Assembly: GCA_028023455.1 (NCBI GenBank)
Contig: JAQFVV010012423.1
Span: 808,001 to 872,000 of the forward strand
Direction of reading: 5' to 3'
DNA: 64,000 nucleotides
DNA from: Epiperipatus broadwayi
Lineage: Eukaryota; Onychophora; Udeonychophora; Euonychophora; Peripatidae
Shown here: piece after piece, positions 12,937 through 23,949 of the stretch
Position numbering within the stretch: the stretch's first letter is position 1
Layout: each line of letters opens with the position of its first letter
Made by a program: the position numbers and the translations under genes
The notes under the pieces: generated by a model
Database searches by the model: none
Told to the model about the DNA's origin: nothing
What the model saw: only the letters and a program-made list of their open reading frames with translations

Positions 12937-13305
12937 CAGGGTATGAGCACAGACTTTCACATGACTCACCACTCTTCACACTATCTCATAATACTGATAC
13001 ACCTGAACACACATATGTCGAAAAGATAAATAATCACCAATATACGTATTTTGTGCTAAACCAGCAATCATCAGTTGGTCCAGATTACCATCTCTACACA
13101 TATATGCTACAAGTGCTCAGATATATATTAAGATAGCAAATCCTCCTACTTTAATGGACAGGCTTCAATGTATTCCACACTCCAACTCTTCAACTGTCCA
13201 TCCAATTATCTTTTCGACATATGTGTGTTCAGGTGTATCAGTATTATGAGATAGTGTGGAGAGTGGTGGGTCATGTGAAAGTCTGTGCTCATACCCTGTC
13301 TATTA
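12937..13305 (-). mobile_element. Retrozyme family A copy with inverted ends (369 bp)
   Basis: The two ends, 12937-13025 and 13214-13305, are inverted copies of about 90 bp (ATAGACAGGGTATGAGCAC and its complement). The middle, read on the minus strand, is the rest of the family A unit with the hammerhead motif at 13032-13090. Other family A copies have the same order of segments but often only one end. No clear target-site duplication is visible. It can also be described as a foldback element, but the ribozyme and the resemblance to single-ended copies favour a rearranged retrozyme. Confidence 0.75.
13032..13090 (-). ncRNA. Hammerhead ribozyme motif, family A
   Basis: On the minus strand: core CTGATGA at 13068-13074, stem II TTGCTG/TAGCAC around GTT with wobble or mismatch at the base, AAA in place of GAA (a change expected from CpG decay of CGAA), stem III ATA-CG-TAT, then A and TTGG. 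Stem I pairs TTGG with CCAA and GATTAT with GTAATC across a small internal loop. The structure is well kept; the G12 to A change should reduce or abolish activity. Confidence 0.7.
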
Positions 13306-16300
13306 CATATATAGACACAGGTATATATAAGCCTGTGTATTTCATCTATTGCTAATTAAATAATTGAATTGCAGAGGGATTTTTCTGGGATCCAATTATT
13401 TAAAAAAATCACATTTACTTTTACAAACATTAATTAACCTCCTATTTGAAAATTAATCGAACTATAATAATAAGACATGAAAATTGGCGATCATTATTGA
13501 CTCGTTACCTTCACTTTTTCCTAAGATTTCTTCTTATATTTAGACTAATAACAATCACTATAGAATACCCATTTTTATTATAATCAAAAGCTTTATTACA
13601 CAATTATTATGTACAAAGTCTAACTCAATTAAATGCATTTCTTAATTACTTAGCATTCACCCATTGTAATTAGATCCGTCAGAATTACAAACCTTAAAAT
13701 ATATTTGGTTAGTAACTTCTACTCTGAATTAATATAATATTTCTAAATTATAATATGAGATACATTTCAAACTTAGATTACAAAATCAGAATGTGACTTT
13801 TAAAACATACTATTAATTTCTATTATATGCTCTCCATTTTGTAATACTTAATAGTACCTTTCAAATAAATATTCAATATTATTTTATATCTAATAAAAAT
13901 ATGAAATACTATAAACTTCCTTTAATATAGTTATAATTTAAAAGCAATTTGATAATTAATGTGTCAATTATAAATATATGCTATGTATAATTCTATGTGG
14001 ATAATGCACTTTATTGACATGACCTTGTGATGGAAATGATTTTCAAATACAATGAAATTACTAATACAAAATTTAAATTAAAATATTCATTTACTTATAA
14101 CAATTAATAATGACCAACAAACTGTTATACATGTTAGGTTAAATAATTCACTAACAAAATAATCATTGAACTGTTTATAAATTTACAACAACATTATGGG
14201 CATTTATCACAGATAGACATAATAATTATTATACACATTTAACCCTTCCCGTGTTTAGTATCTAGTTCTTTTAAAATTGTAAGTTTATTCTTCTTAACAT
14301 CATGTATGCTTTCATACTAATATTATATAGTTTTACAATTCATGTGTTATCTGGTAGTTATCTTCTTAGTCATCTTTTTTTATTTACTTGGTATTTTGTA
14401 ACTCTCTATATTTTAATAAAATTGTAATATTTAAATTATATTTCATATTCAAAATTGGTATAAAAATTTTGCACTAGAATCTTATCAACAAAATTGCTGC
14501 TGCTGTGATAATGTTACAAAAAAAATATTTATAATGTATTCAAAATGAATATTGAAATTAAGAATTCTTTTGCATATAATGTAATTCATTTTGTACATTC
14601 ATTCTCTATCTCTCACTTATATTTTATGTTTAGTTTTGATCTCAGGTATCATGATTCATATAATAATTTATTCAAATTTTATTCAAATATAAAATATTTG
14701 TTCTGTATATGGTTCTTACTATGTTTAGGCTAATATGTCAAAACTTAGGAAGACAAATTATAAAATTCTTAAAATATTTAGTTAACTTTCAATGCCTACT
14801 CTATTTTGATTTACCAGAAAACTTCCTAGACAAGAAACTGATTTTATCCAAAAATACTATATTATAATAGAAGGATAGAGGTTTCCTTTATTTATGAGGT
14901 GTCATATTTTGGCAGGTAATCACTTTCCTAATGATCTTACCCCAATTTTACCCTGGCTTATTCAACAAGCACTTACAGTATATATTACACTCATGTCTTT
15001 GCAGAAAATCTTCCCATTCTTTCTAATAAACTATCTGGTTATCGCAAAGATTAATCCCATTCAACTATTCAATCAGTTCTTCAGGATGATATTTTATATC
15101 CTATCCTGAAATTTCAACTCATCTTTTCCTATTGTGTCTTCAGCATCTCTTATTATACTACTTATGGATTAATAATGGAATCTAATATTCCCATTGAATA
15201 TTTCCTATCTACATTTGAGTTTGTGTTACAAAACAAAAGTCTATCTTTATCATTATCTATATGATTTTTTTTTAATAACAAATGAGATTAGGATTTTTTA
15301 AAATTATCCTAATAAAATATTCATTTATAGTAGGGTAAAAGTATGAATTATTTAAAGTGATTTACAAAAAGCTGCTTTATTTATTTATTTATTTTTTGCT
15401 TAGGGTTTTTGCTTCCTGGACTAGATTAGAACATAACAATTAATTATATGGATTAGAGGTTTAGGTTAGTGTTTGGACTCAGATAACCCTGGATGATACA
15501 AAGGTATATTCTTTAAAATCCATGCACTACATTTTATCTTATTTTTTAAATTTAAGTATAGTTGGCCAGTACATTAATGGTTTTAAGTGACCAGGGCACT
15601 GATGATGATCAACATATTTTAGTATCCCAGCATTATTTTTAATTGTTATATTCTTATGGATTAACACTTAAGTTTGTGCATCCAAATTATTGCTTATAGG
15701 CAAGGGCTAAATAATTAACCTGGTCTATAGTAGACCACTTTCAAATCCTGTCATTTCAAAGTTAATTGCTGATTTTTTTTATTTATTTATGATGATAGAG
15801 AATTCCTCTTCTGGGTAATAGGATAAACTTATAGTTTTTTGCTGATCTCTCATGCTCATTATATCATTATCATTTTTTTAATATTTAATTTTGTTTCATT
15901 TATTTGAGAATGATGATGGTTTTCCATCTCCTCATAATTCAGCCCTAATGTGATATACTGTTACAAATGGCCATTCAATTGTGGGATCTTGTAACTTTAG
16001 ATTTCCTTTGTTAATTCTATTTTTTTCTATACTGTTACAATATATTAAAATAACTTAAAAATAATTTTAGTTCATTCTAGAATAATTTTCTCTGGCAAAA
16101 TAGAAGTCATTATTTATTAGGCTTGTTGATTGCTGGTGATTTTTAAATGTTTTTATAAATTCGTTATACCTTGCAGCTAGCAATAATTTTGAAAAGATAA
16201 ATATATATTTATAAATACATTGCATTTAATCACGAATCAATTAACCAACTACATATATATATCAAATGTTCCAACAAGCTAATTTACATATACACACATA

Positions 16301-16550
16301 TGTTATAATTCTATGAACATAGACTTTATAAGATTCCAATAGTCCCTTTATCAATAGTTAAAACCACTTTATAATGCAATGGCATTTTTTATTTTTTATA
16401 ATTAGCACAGCATCCGTATTTGATAAATTCAAATTAATTCGAGATTTTAAATACTAGCTAAATTTAGCTAGATATCCATTTAGTTAATATTATTGGATGG
16501 TTAGCTAGACTGGCTATGGATAGTCTATGTAAAATAAAAACCCTTAAGAT
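13306..16550. other. AT-rich spacer with no recognised gene
   Basis: Open frames at 14545-14733 and 14894-15109 are under 75 codons and show no family resemblance. A less AT-rich patch at 15400-15850 may be an old repeat, but no second copy was recognised here. Confidence 0.5.
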
Positions 16551-16552
16551 TG

Positions 16553-16642
16553 TTTGTTGCCTGAAAAAAATTTGAGGTTAAAATTTGAATCTTAGCTTGT
16601 GAGACTGAATGACAAGTATGTTAACCACTACATTTTGGTCAC
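16553..16642 (-). mobile_element. tRNA-derived SINE fragment
   Basis: Read on the minus strand there is an A-box-like TAGTGGTTAACATACT, then a short arm-like CTTGT...ACAAG, then a B-box-like GATTCAAATTT at tRNA-like spacing. The plus strand at 16561 shows a CCTGAAAAAAA motif also seen next to SINE-like sequences at 44.3 and 60.1 kb. No intact tRNA fold remains. Confidence 0.45.
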
Positions 16643-16664
16643 ACCCATGGGTGGGTATACATAT

Positions 16665-16850
16665 ATATGTATTTTGAATCTGGTGTCCTAGCTCTTCACT
16701 GAAGAGAGCCATAGCTCAAAACAACTCTAGAGATGGGGACAATCCTAAATAAAGATGATTTGAATTCTTTTTCTTGTAGCATTTATCATTAAAAAAAGCT
16801 TGTTTAGAGGTATTAGCACACTCTTTATTATATATATATTGAATACGTGT
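16665..16850 (+). mobile_element. Retrozyme family C fragment
   Basis: A diverged partial copy of the family C unit: TGAATCTGGTGTCCTAGCTC, the hammerhead segment, then the AAGCTTGTTTAGAGGTATT and CACTCTTTATTATA tail. It ends in a TA tract, as some other copies do. Confidence 0.65.
16683..16738 (+). ncRNA. Hammerhead ribozyme motif, family C, best stem II
   Basis: Core CTGAAGA at 16699-16705 is followed directly by stem II GAGC-CATA-GCTC (16706-16717), four Watson-Crick pairs with the expected G-C closing pair. Then comes AAAAC where GAAAC is expected, and CTC where GTC is expected. Stem I still pairs CTCTTCA with TAGAGA with one mismatch. This copy shows the probable ancestral stem II; its G12 and cleavage triplet are mutated. 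Confidence 0.6.
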
Positions 16851-18178
16851 ATGTTGGAATAATTTATAGATAACTAAAACCTTATTTAAGACCAAAACGT
16901 TAATTCTGCTAGATTGAAATGTGATTTTTTCTTTAAAATGTTTTAGAACTTTCCATATGGCAGCTTATAAATAGTCTTAGATAATCCTTATATATATATA
17001 TCCACAATCGCATTTTTAAATTTAAAAAAAAAGTTAAGTGAGTTCTATATATAACTGACATGATTTTTAAATTTTTAAAAGTGTTACTTTATTTACAGGT
17101 AGTAATCTGAAGTAAGATGAAAAGAAATAGTCAAAAGTAGTCTGTCACGAGGTACTTGGAATAAAATCAGTTAATCAAGTGCTGCAAAATGTCAAAACAA
17201 TCTAGAAAAAAGATTCACTTCTAGTTCTTCCAAATTGTAATTGGCATATAGATAAACAAAGCCATAGTAACAGATAATAGTGATAGCTTTAAAAAAAACT
17301 AGATAAAATTCAAATATTTTTTTGACATTTTACATTCAGTGAAAAGTGCACACACATACTGAAATTTCTTGAATAAAGTCTATTTTTTATTTTAAAAAAT
17401 GGATAAATAAAAATTATTTACATAATTTTTACAACGCAATCTAATTAATTAAAATTATGATATCACAATACATTTTTATGGACTTTCTCTATGTATATAA
17501 GTATGTTAATGATTTACTTGGAATCGAGTTTATCATATACATATTCATCCACATATATATTATCTATGTATATTGTATATTCGAAATATTTAAGTAGTGT
17601 AATAAAACTGGTACTAATTATAGCATTATCGCAACAAATATCTTTTTTTTTTACGAGTGGGTAAAACACTAACGATAGAATTACAATTCTATAATGAATT
17701 GTTTGGGAGATCATGTGATCTGCGAGAACACAAACAGCTATTTAAGCACAATGATTTCATTCAATTGACTTTCCTGAGTGTTTTTTTATTTTTACCCAAT
17801 TCTGTAAAGTAAAAACCAAACAAACTATAATTTGGTCAGTTAAATGAAAGTGTTATTTCATCAACTACTAGATAGCATAAATTTTGCTTCTTTTATGACT
17901 GATCGTAAATCTTCATTTCAGTAATTTATTGCATTTATATGATATTCTGAAGTCCATTTTTAATTCAGTTATAATGAATAATAATAACTTATTTATTTAT
18001 AAACCTATAGAATTTTATGGTATAGCTTTAGCAATATCCATCTGTCATATCCACGATTTGGCTTGAATCTGGCTGAAATTTGGAAATTTGTCCCAAGCCT
18101 AAACAAGTTCATAATATTTTTTCTCAAGTATTTAACTTGGTCAATACTTAATCCAGTTTATATTAAAAAAGTTAAAAA
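16851..18178. other. AT-rich spacer
   Basis: No gene or repeat supported. A 66-codon frame at 17514-17714 (minus) is not gene-like. Confidence 0.5.
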
Positions 18179-18312
18179 CCCATAAAGCTTCTTTTTCCCC
18201 TCATGTCATAGCATCAGCCAGGAAGTGAACCCGCTAACCCAGAATAACTGCTTGCAAAGCAGCTGTCGCTGACCTCTCGACCACCAATGCTTGACTCCCA
18301 TAAAGCTTCTTT
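18179..18312 (-). mobile_element. tRNA-derived SINE with 16-bp target-site duplication
   Basis: The direct repeats CCCATAAAGCTTCTTT at 18179-18194 and 18297-18312 are identical and flank a 102-bp insert. Read on the minus strand, the insert carries a tRNA-like head. It has A box TGGTCGAGAGG, D stem GTCG/CGAC, an anticodon-like arm with CTGC/GCAG stems around TTTGCAA (would-be anticodon TGC), a long variable arm, and B box GGGTTCACTTCC. After it come about 30 bases and a short A-rich end (GAGGGGAA). The insert is far less AT-rich than its surroundings. This is a short SINE or retroposed tRNA-like RNA; it is not a functional tRNA because the acceptor stem is absent. Confidence 0.8.
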
Positions 18313-18399
18313 ATCCAGCCTTTTGATTATTTTTACCAAATATTGTCATCGCCTTCAATACTTCTCAGAACAGGATGCTTGATAAGTTTCTACACTAAA

Positions 18400-18620
18400 G
18401 TAGAATATTTAAGTTTTTTATCTATATGTCGATCTATCTTTCCATCTATTCATCTATATATATCTATACCAATCTCTGACTACGATATCTGTCTATCTGT
18501 GCATTTATCTATCTTTTTAACTATCTACTAAACTTTATCTGTCTATCTATTCATTTATCTATCTATCCATCCATTTATCCAACTACCTAACTCTCTATTT
18601 AGATATTCATCCATCCATAT
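18400..18620. repeat. Degenerate TATC/CATC microsatellite
   Basis: Repeated TCTATC, ATCTATC and ATCCATCC words with interruptions over about 200 bp. The 62-codon frame through it (18343-18531) is a product of the repeat. Confidence 0.75.
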
Positions 18621-19275
18621 GTGTGTGTAATAAATAGTGAAACTAATACAAATATGCAATTTATCATATAACAAAGTAAATAATTAATCCTTATTGTGAT
18701 TATTATTTTTTCCCTTTCAAGATCAAATGCCTTTTCATTGAGATGCACTCCAATCATAACTTTTATTGCATAATTATTATATTATTTGTTAAATACAAAG
18801 TCCATAAAAATATCGATGAACATTAAGTTCAATGCAGAAGAGAGCTCAGAATACTATGATTAAGCAATTGACATTTTAAACACCATTAATTATAGCTTTT
18901 TTAAATCTTAAAACAGCATCATAAGTTTTTAATTAATGAAATGTATACATATATGTAAAATTTTAATTGTATTTTCTATTTTATTTACTTATATTTAATA
19001 AAGTTTAAATCTGTGAATAAAATAAAAAATATAATTTTTTTTTAAAAAAATCATTGAATCTTTTAGGCAGTTTAAACATATTTTTTTCCACTTTGATTAT
19101 ATTAATTATTTATATAAATACTGTAAAATAACATTTTTGAAAAAAATAAACACTAGAAAGAAAAACAATTAAAATTATGTTAAATTAATAAATTTCAAAA
19201 TTTTATAAAAATAGAATAATAGCACATTTGTACAATATGTAATATTTAAATGCACGTATTATACTAGCATAAATA

Positions 19276-19560
19276 GAGGGATTTGAACCCATACTTTCAA
19301 ACTCCTTTCAGTCATCCATTCCATCTTATACAATCAATAAACATGACCACATGTGAAAAAGATAATCTACAATATATGTATTTCGGTCTGAACCGGCACT
19401 GAATCAACTGAAGAGTGCTGGTTTAGCATAAACTATGTATCTTGGAGATCATTTATCTTTTTTGTATGCATGTGGTCATTTTTATCAGTTGTATAAAATG
19501 AAATGGATGATTGAAGGGAGGTTGAAGGTTAGGGTTCAAATCCTCTCTAATTACATCTAC
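19276..19560 (+). mobile_element. Retrozyme family A copies, head-to-head
   Basis: A minus-strand half copy (19276 to about 19397) faces a plus-strand half copy (about 19399-19560). The outer ends are AGAGGGATTTGAACCC and GGGTTCAAATCCTCTCT, and the meeting point is in the hammerhead region. The plus-strand side keeps CTGAAGA and stem II GTGCTG/TAGCAT but has lost G12 and part of stem III. Confidence 0.7.
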
Positions 19561-19729
19561 CTTAAATTATAAATACTATACATGCATTTAAATATTACAT
19601 ACTGAGCCGGTATTCTTCCCATCTTTCTTCTGTATATTTAAATGGGCTTAAGTTTTTACATATAAGAGGTCAGATTGATTTACTGTCAACATGGGTATGA
19701 CACAACAAAATTTGGCAAATAAGGGTATT

Positions 19730-20035
19730 GAACATGCCATCAGAATTTCAAAGATATGGATGGTTTAAAAGTTGGAGAATGAAAAATTGAAGCTTGTTCT
19801 TTAAAGTTTGAAGATTTGCTACCTTAATATAAATCAAAAACTGATTACATATATGTGTGGGAGATGATGATTTGGACCAACTGATGAGTGCTGGTTCAGC
19901 ATGAAATACATATATTGGAGATCACTTGTATTTTTTATATGTATGTGGTCATGTTTGTCAGTTGTATAAGATAGAGTGAATGACTGAAGTGAGCTTGAAA
20001 GCTGGGTTCAAATCTCTTCTAATTTGTACAAACAA
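19730..20035 (+). mobile_element. Retrozyme family A, single copy of about 300 bp
   Basis: This copy shows the family layout: a leader with GGATGG, GTTGGAGAAT and TTTGAAGATTTGCTA; the hammerhead at 19866-19925; a segment with ATGTATGTGGTCATG, GTCAGTTGTATAAGATA and GAATGACTGAAG; and a tRNA-like B box GGGTTCAAATC before TCTTCTAATTT. The 22.2-kb copy aligns with it through both leader and tail. There is no open frame and no reverse transcriptase, so any movement must depend on another element. Confidence 0.75.
19866..19925 (+). ncRNA. Hammerhead ribozyme, type I, complete core (family A)
   Basis: All conserved core bases are present. CTGATGA (C3 to A9) is at 19881-19887. Stem II is GTGCTG (19888-19893) and CAGCAT (19897-19902) around a GTT loop. 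GAA (G12, A13, A14) is at 19903-19905. Stem III is ATA/TAT around CA (19906-19913), closed by the required A15.1-U16.1 pair. H17 is A at 19914, giving an AUA cleavage triplet of the permitted NUH type. Stem I pairs CCAA (19877-19880) with TTGG (19915-19918) and TGAT (19868-19871) with ATCA (19921-19924) across an internal loop, as natural type I motifs have. The short stem III suggests that it may need a dimer or slow conditions to cleave well. Confidence 0.82.
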
Positions 20036-20040
20036 TTAAA

Positions 20041-21010
20041 AAAATAAAGATAAAATATTGTTTAAAATATACAGTATTCAATATAAAAATAATCTGAATT
20101 ATGTTAGTAAATTAAAATTATAAAGCAATTTTCCATATTAAAAATATCATTGTTTTAAGATATACTTATTTTTCAGTAGTATATTTTTTATGATTGACAG
20201 TAAACTTACTAATAGAAAAATCATTTTCTTAACATGTTAGATGGTCATGTTTATAATTTACTAAATATCACTAATAAAGACAGATTCTTATAGTGATGAC
20301 CAACTAACTCATATCTCAAGGTATGGAAAGAAATCATATATATCCTTTTAAATATTAAAATATTAGGAATTTATTTCTTGCAGTTTATTAATTTACATGT
20401 GTACAATGCAATAGATATACATATTGTAACAAATATTGGTACCTTATGATTGTTGAGGATGGTTTTACTCTGATTATAAGATAAAGCATTAAAAGTTCAT
20501 GTAAATTTGTTTGGCTATACATGCAGCAATAAAAAAGATAAGCAGGTGCTTTTAATTTATAAAAGTGATAATTTTATAAATATTTTCATATCTTCATTTA
20601 TCATAGTGTTTCTTTTGTTAAAGAAAATGATTTGCTTTTAAAATATGTTTATAAATTTGAAGATAAATTACTAATGACAACATAATATAGAAGGGAAATA
20701 ATATTTGTCTCTTTTTTTAAAAAAAAAAAAACTGAATGTGAAGAATTTAACTTATGACATTTTCAAAATGTGAATAGATAAATGTTAATCTCTGATAAAT
20801 CTATTAAAGTCTAATTTAAAATATTAAATTTTTTTTATAATATTAAGAATATCTCAAAGGTCTTAACACAGTGTTAAAAATGACTTTAGTGATCAATTTT
20901 ACAAGGTACGATGATTGTAACAATCATGATTTTGTTTATTTACATTGTAGTATAATTTATTAACCTTTATTTTTAAAAATAAAACATATACATGTAAAAT
21001 AATCATTTAC
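20041..21010. other. AT-rich spacer
   Basis: No gene, RNA or repeat supported. Confidence 0.5.
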
Positions 21011-21021
21011 AGAACAGTCTT

Positions 21022-21250
21022 GTTTAAATACATTAGTCAGGTATATTTGTAAGCAGACTCACAATGAATCATTTTTTAAATAAACTTGCAAACCACTCAA
21101 CTTTTTCTACATCAATGCCAATTCATTCAGTTTGATAAAAGGATGGATTGGCATTGAAATACAAAATGTTAAATGGTTTGCAAGTTTATGAAAACAATCA
21201 TTCATTGTGAGTCTGTCTACAAATCTACCTGAATAATGTATTTAAATCAG
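21022..21250. mobile_element. Foldback MITE-like element, about 229 bp
   Basis: The outer arms TTTAAATACATTAGTCAGGT and the complement at 21215-21248 pair, and pairing continues inward through CAGACTCACAATGAAT and AAACTTGCAAACCA to a small centre near 21130-21145. It has no coding capacity. It is probably a miniature inverted-repeat element; superfamily unknown. Confidence 0.75.
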
Positions 21251-21369
21251 TGTTAAAATTGTTTATATGATGTTAAAATTAGCAGTATATAAAATAAAAA
21301 TATAATCATGTATATTTTTGATTTTTAATAATTGTTACATAATTATGTAAAAATAATCATGAATGTTAA

Positions 21370-21510
21370 TAAAACTTCATTATACATATATTGGGGATTA
21401 TGAATTTTTTTTGCATGTGTGTGGTCATATGTAACAATTGCTAGGGATAGAATGGATGATGAATAGATGGAAAAATCCTGAGTTCAAATCCCTTTACTTA
21501 CATATTAAAA
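21370..21510 (+). mobile_element. Retrozyme family A 3' fragment
   Basis: It keeps the stem III/stem I side of the hammerhead (ATACATATATTGGGGATTAT), the GTGTGTGGTCATATG segment, GAATGGATGA and the B box GAGTTCAAATCCC. The 5' half with the core is absent. Confidence 0.6.
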
Positions 21511-22224
21511 TAATCATGTAAATGGATTTGAAATGGATTATAAGATTCATTAAGAATTGGAGGGAGGAATAAAATACTTTGCCATTTTTGCTATTCAATT
21601 GAACTGATTTTATATATATATAAATAAAAATAAATCCATATTCAAAAGTATTCAGATTTTATTGATTTAAAAATAAATATTAAAATATCTTAATAGATGA
21701 CTATACAAATGTCATTTAAGGAAATATGACACTAAGGAGTTTTTCCCAAAGATCTTTGTGTTGAAGATACGGAAAGATTAAAGATGCAATTTGCACAATA
21801 ATTTCAAAATATATAATAAAAATATTAAATACTCCATAAAAGTAACATACTATCAAAAAACAATAAAACAAAGAAAATATAAGATTTATCAAGAAAATAA
21901 AAAGTTTAAACATTGGCAAAGTAGTTAATTAAAAATTTATTTGTAAATTGTAAATTTTGATACAATAGTTTTAAAATAAGAGCTTTTTTATGATTTAAAA
22001 TTATTCTATGTAAAATTTACAATAAAATGATATATAACCATACTTAAGTTATTATTAATAACTATTTGGTTTTTTTTTTGGTAAAAATATATGGTCTTGA
22101 TTACTTCAAAAGACTTATCTCAGTCTTAGGAAAAAGTATATCCATTTATGGGAGAAAGAGGAAGTGTATTTTTTTTTCCAAATAATATATAATATTAGAT
22201 TATATATTAATTTGTTTTAAGTAT

Positions 22225-22505
22225 TTACTTAATAATGACATGGATAGCTGAAGAGTTGGAGAATTGAAAAAGAGTTAAGCCTTTCCATTAAAGTTTGAAG
22301 ATTTGCTATCTTAATATAAACTGAGCACTGATTATATATGTGTGTGAAAAATGATGTGGACCAACTGATGAGTAGCTGGTTCAGCATGAAATCTGTATAT
22401 TGGAGATCATTTATTTTTATCACATATATGTAGTTGTGTGTATCAGTAGTATAAAATGTAATAGATAACTAAATGGAGCTTGAAAGTTTGGGTTCAAATC
22501 CCTTC
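22225..22505 (+). mobile_element. Retrozyme family A copy
   Basis: It aligns with the 19.73-20.04 kb copy along its length: GACATGGATAGCTGAAGAG and TTTGAAGATTTGCTATC leader, hammerhead at 22350-22409, then GGGTTCAAATCCCTTCTAAT at the end. Confidence 0.72.
22350..22409 (+). ncRNA. Hammerhead ribozyme motif, family A
   Basis: Core CTGATGA at 22365-22371 is intact and GAA follows stem II (GT-A-GCTG/CAGCAT with one bulged A). Stem I pairs CCAA with TTGG and TGAT with ATCA, as in the 19.9-kb copy. Stem III (ATCTGTAT) has weakened to about two pairs. Activity is uncertain. Confidence 0.65.
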
Positions 22506-23723
22506 TAATAATGTTCATAAAGTTCCAAAACAAAAGTAAATTATTAACTGCATTTGGTCAGTCTATTTATATGTGTACATATATGTATACACACACTGCA
22601 TACATACACATATATTTTAAATATTATTATACAACCAGTTTCTTTTACAAATTATTAATAAAAAGTGATTAATTTTTTTTATAATTAAAGCAATTATTTT
22701 ATATTGAGATAATTTATTTTGATATAAAGAAAAATTGAAATTATTAATATTATATATATTTAAAAGCATTTATGAATTGATAATAAATTTGTATGAATTT
22801 TTTCGTGTTTTTTTTTTAATGTTTTTTTTTAAGTGTAATATTTAAAAAAATTCATAAAATAAAACTATAAAGTTGTTTCTCTTCTTTGAAAATATTATTG
22901 AAAAAGAGAACAAATTATTTACAATGTGGTGTATTATACACATGCATATTAAGTATTTTTTTTTTTTTGTACTTTTCAAAAATGATTTGACTGACTTTTC
23001 AGTTTTAGTTACTTATGAATCACAATGGACAATGGTATGGTCAAAGGTTTATTATATGTATGTGCTTATTTAATTCATATCTTTACTGTAATGGAACATA
23101 GGGTTTATGTATATAATCAGATTTCCAATGATTTATGTTTTGAAATTGCAACTGATCATTATATTGATTTTACCAGGTATGATATGATAACCATCTGAGT
23201 TCATATCCAACATGTTGGGTGCCAGATATAACTGTCTGAAAAAAGAGAGGGGGTGGCATCTGTCTATTGTCAGACTTTGGGTCTTCAGATAGGATTCTGG
23301 AGATGGTGCAATGAAGTACATGATCAAGAATTGTATCCTTCAATTGACTAGATCTAAACATATTTACTGTATTTAGATACAATTTAAGTTAATTCATTCA
23401 CCTCTCATCCCTTTCTTGTTCTGGTATGCTGCAGTATTCTAACTCATGGAGAATTTCACTTTTGTCATTCTTAACAAGGATGCATTAATGCCAGCTGATA
23501 ACTACTATATCTCTCTATATATTACAATTAGTATGATATATCTAGTTATCACCCAACCAATTTTCAATTCTATCATACAAGTATGGTGTGTGTGTGTGCA
23601 CATTTGAGGTTGTAGATTAATGAGTGAATACAAAGTTGATTTAATAAACTAGAGAGACTGAATTGAGATTAACAAATTCATTCACATTAAAATAAGCTCA
23701 AAAAATGTTTAAACAATATATAT

Positions 23724-23848
23724 TGTAACAAACGGGTTCGAATACACGCATATGTAAATATGACATAATTGATAGTGTTAATGTAGGGACCATGTATAAA
23801 CAAATAAATAAAAGAATATATGTAAACGGTCATTCGAACCCGGTTACA
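23724..23848. mobile_element. Short terminal-inverted-repeat element, 125 bp
   Basis: The left end TGTAACAAACGGGTTCGAAT and the right end, whose complement reads TGTAACCGGGTTCGAATG, form an inverted repeat with a 2-3 base indel. The termini also look like tRNA B boxes (GGGTTCGAAT). This could be a tiny MITE or two facing SINE ends. Confidence 0.5.
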
Positions 23849-23949
23849 AGTAATGTAGATATAGCGTATGTGTGAGTATAAAAATACGTAGTTAGTATCG
23901 GAGGGGTTGCGATCACTTATATATGTAGAGCTGTATAAAGCGCAATTAA

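Noticed and set aside
18195-18296. Functional tRNA-Ala gene (anticodon TGC)
   Set aside because: There is no acceptor stem, the variable arm is too long, and the T stem has mismatches; the duplication shows that it is an insertion.
21716-21919. 67-codon minus-strand hydrophobic frame as a small membrane protein
   Set aside because: Phe/Ile/Leu-rich frames are expected by chance in A-rich DNA; no start context, homologue or neighbour supports it.
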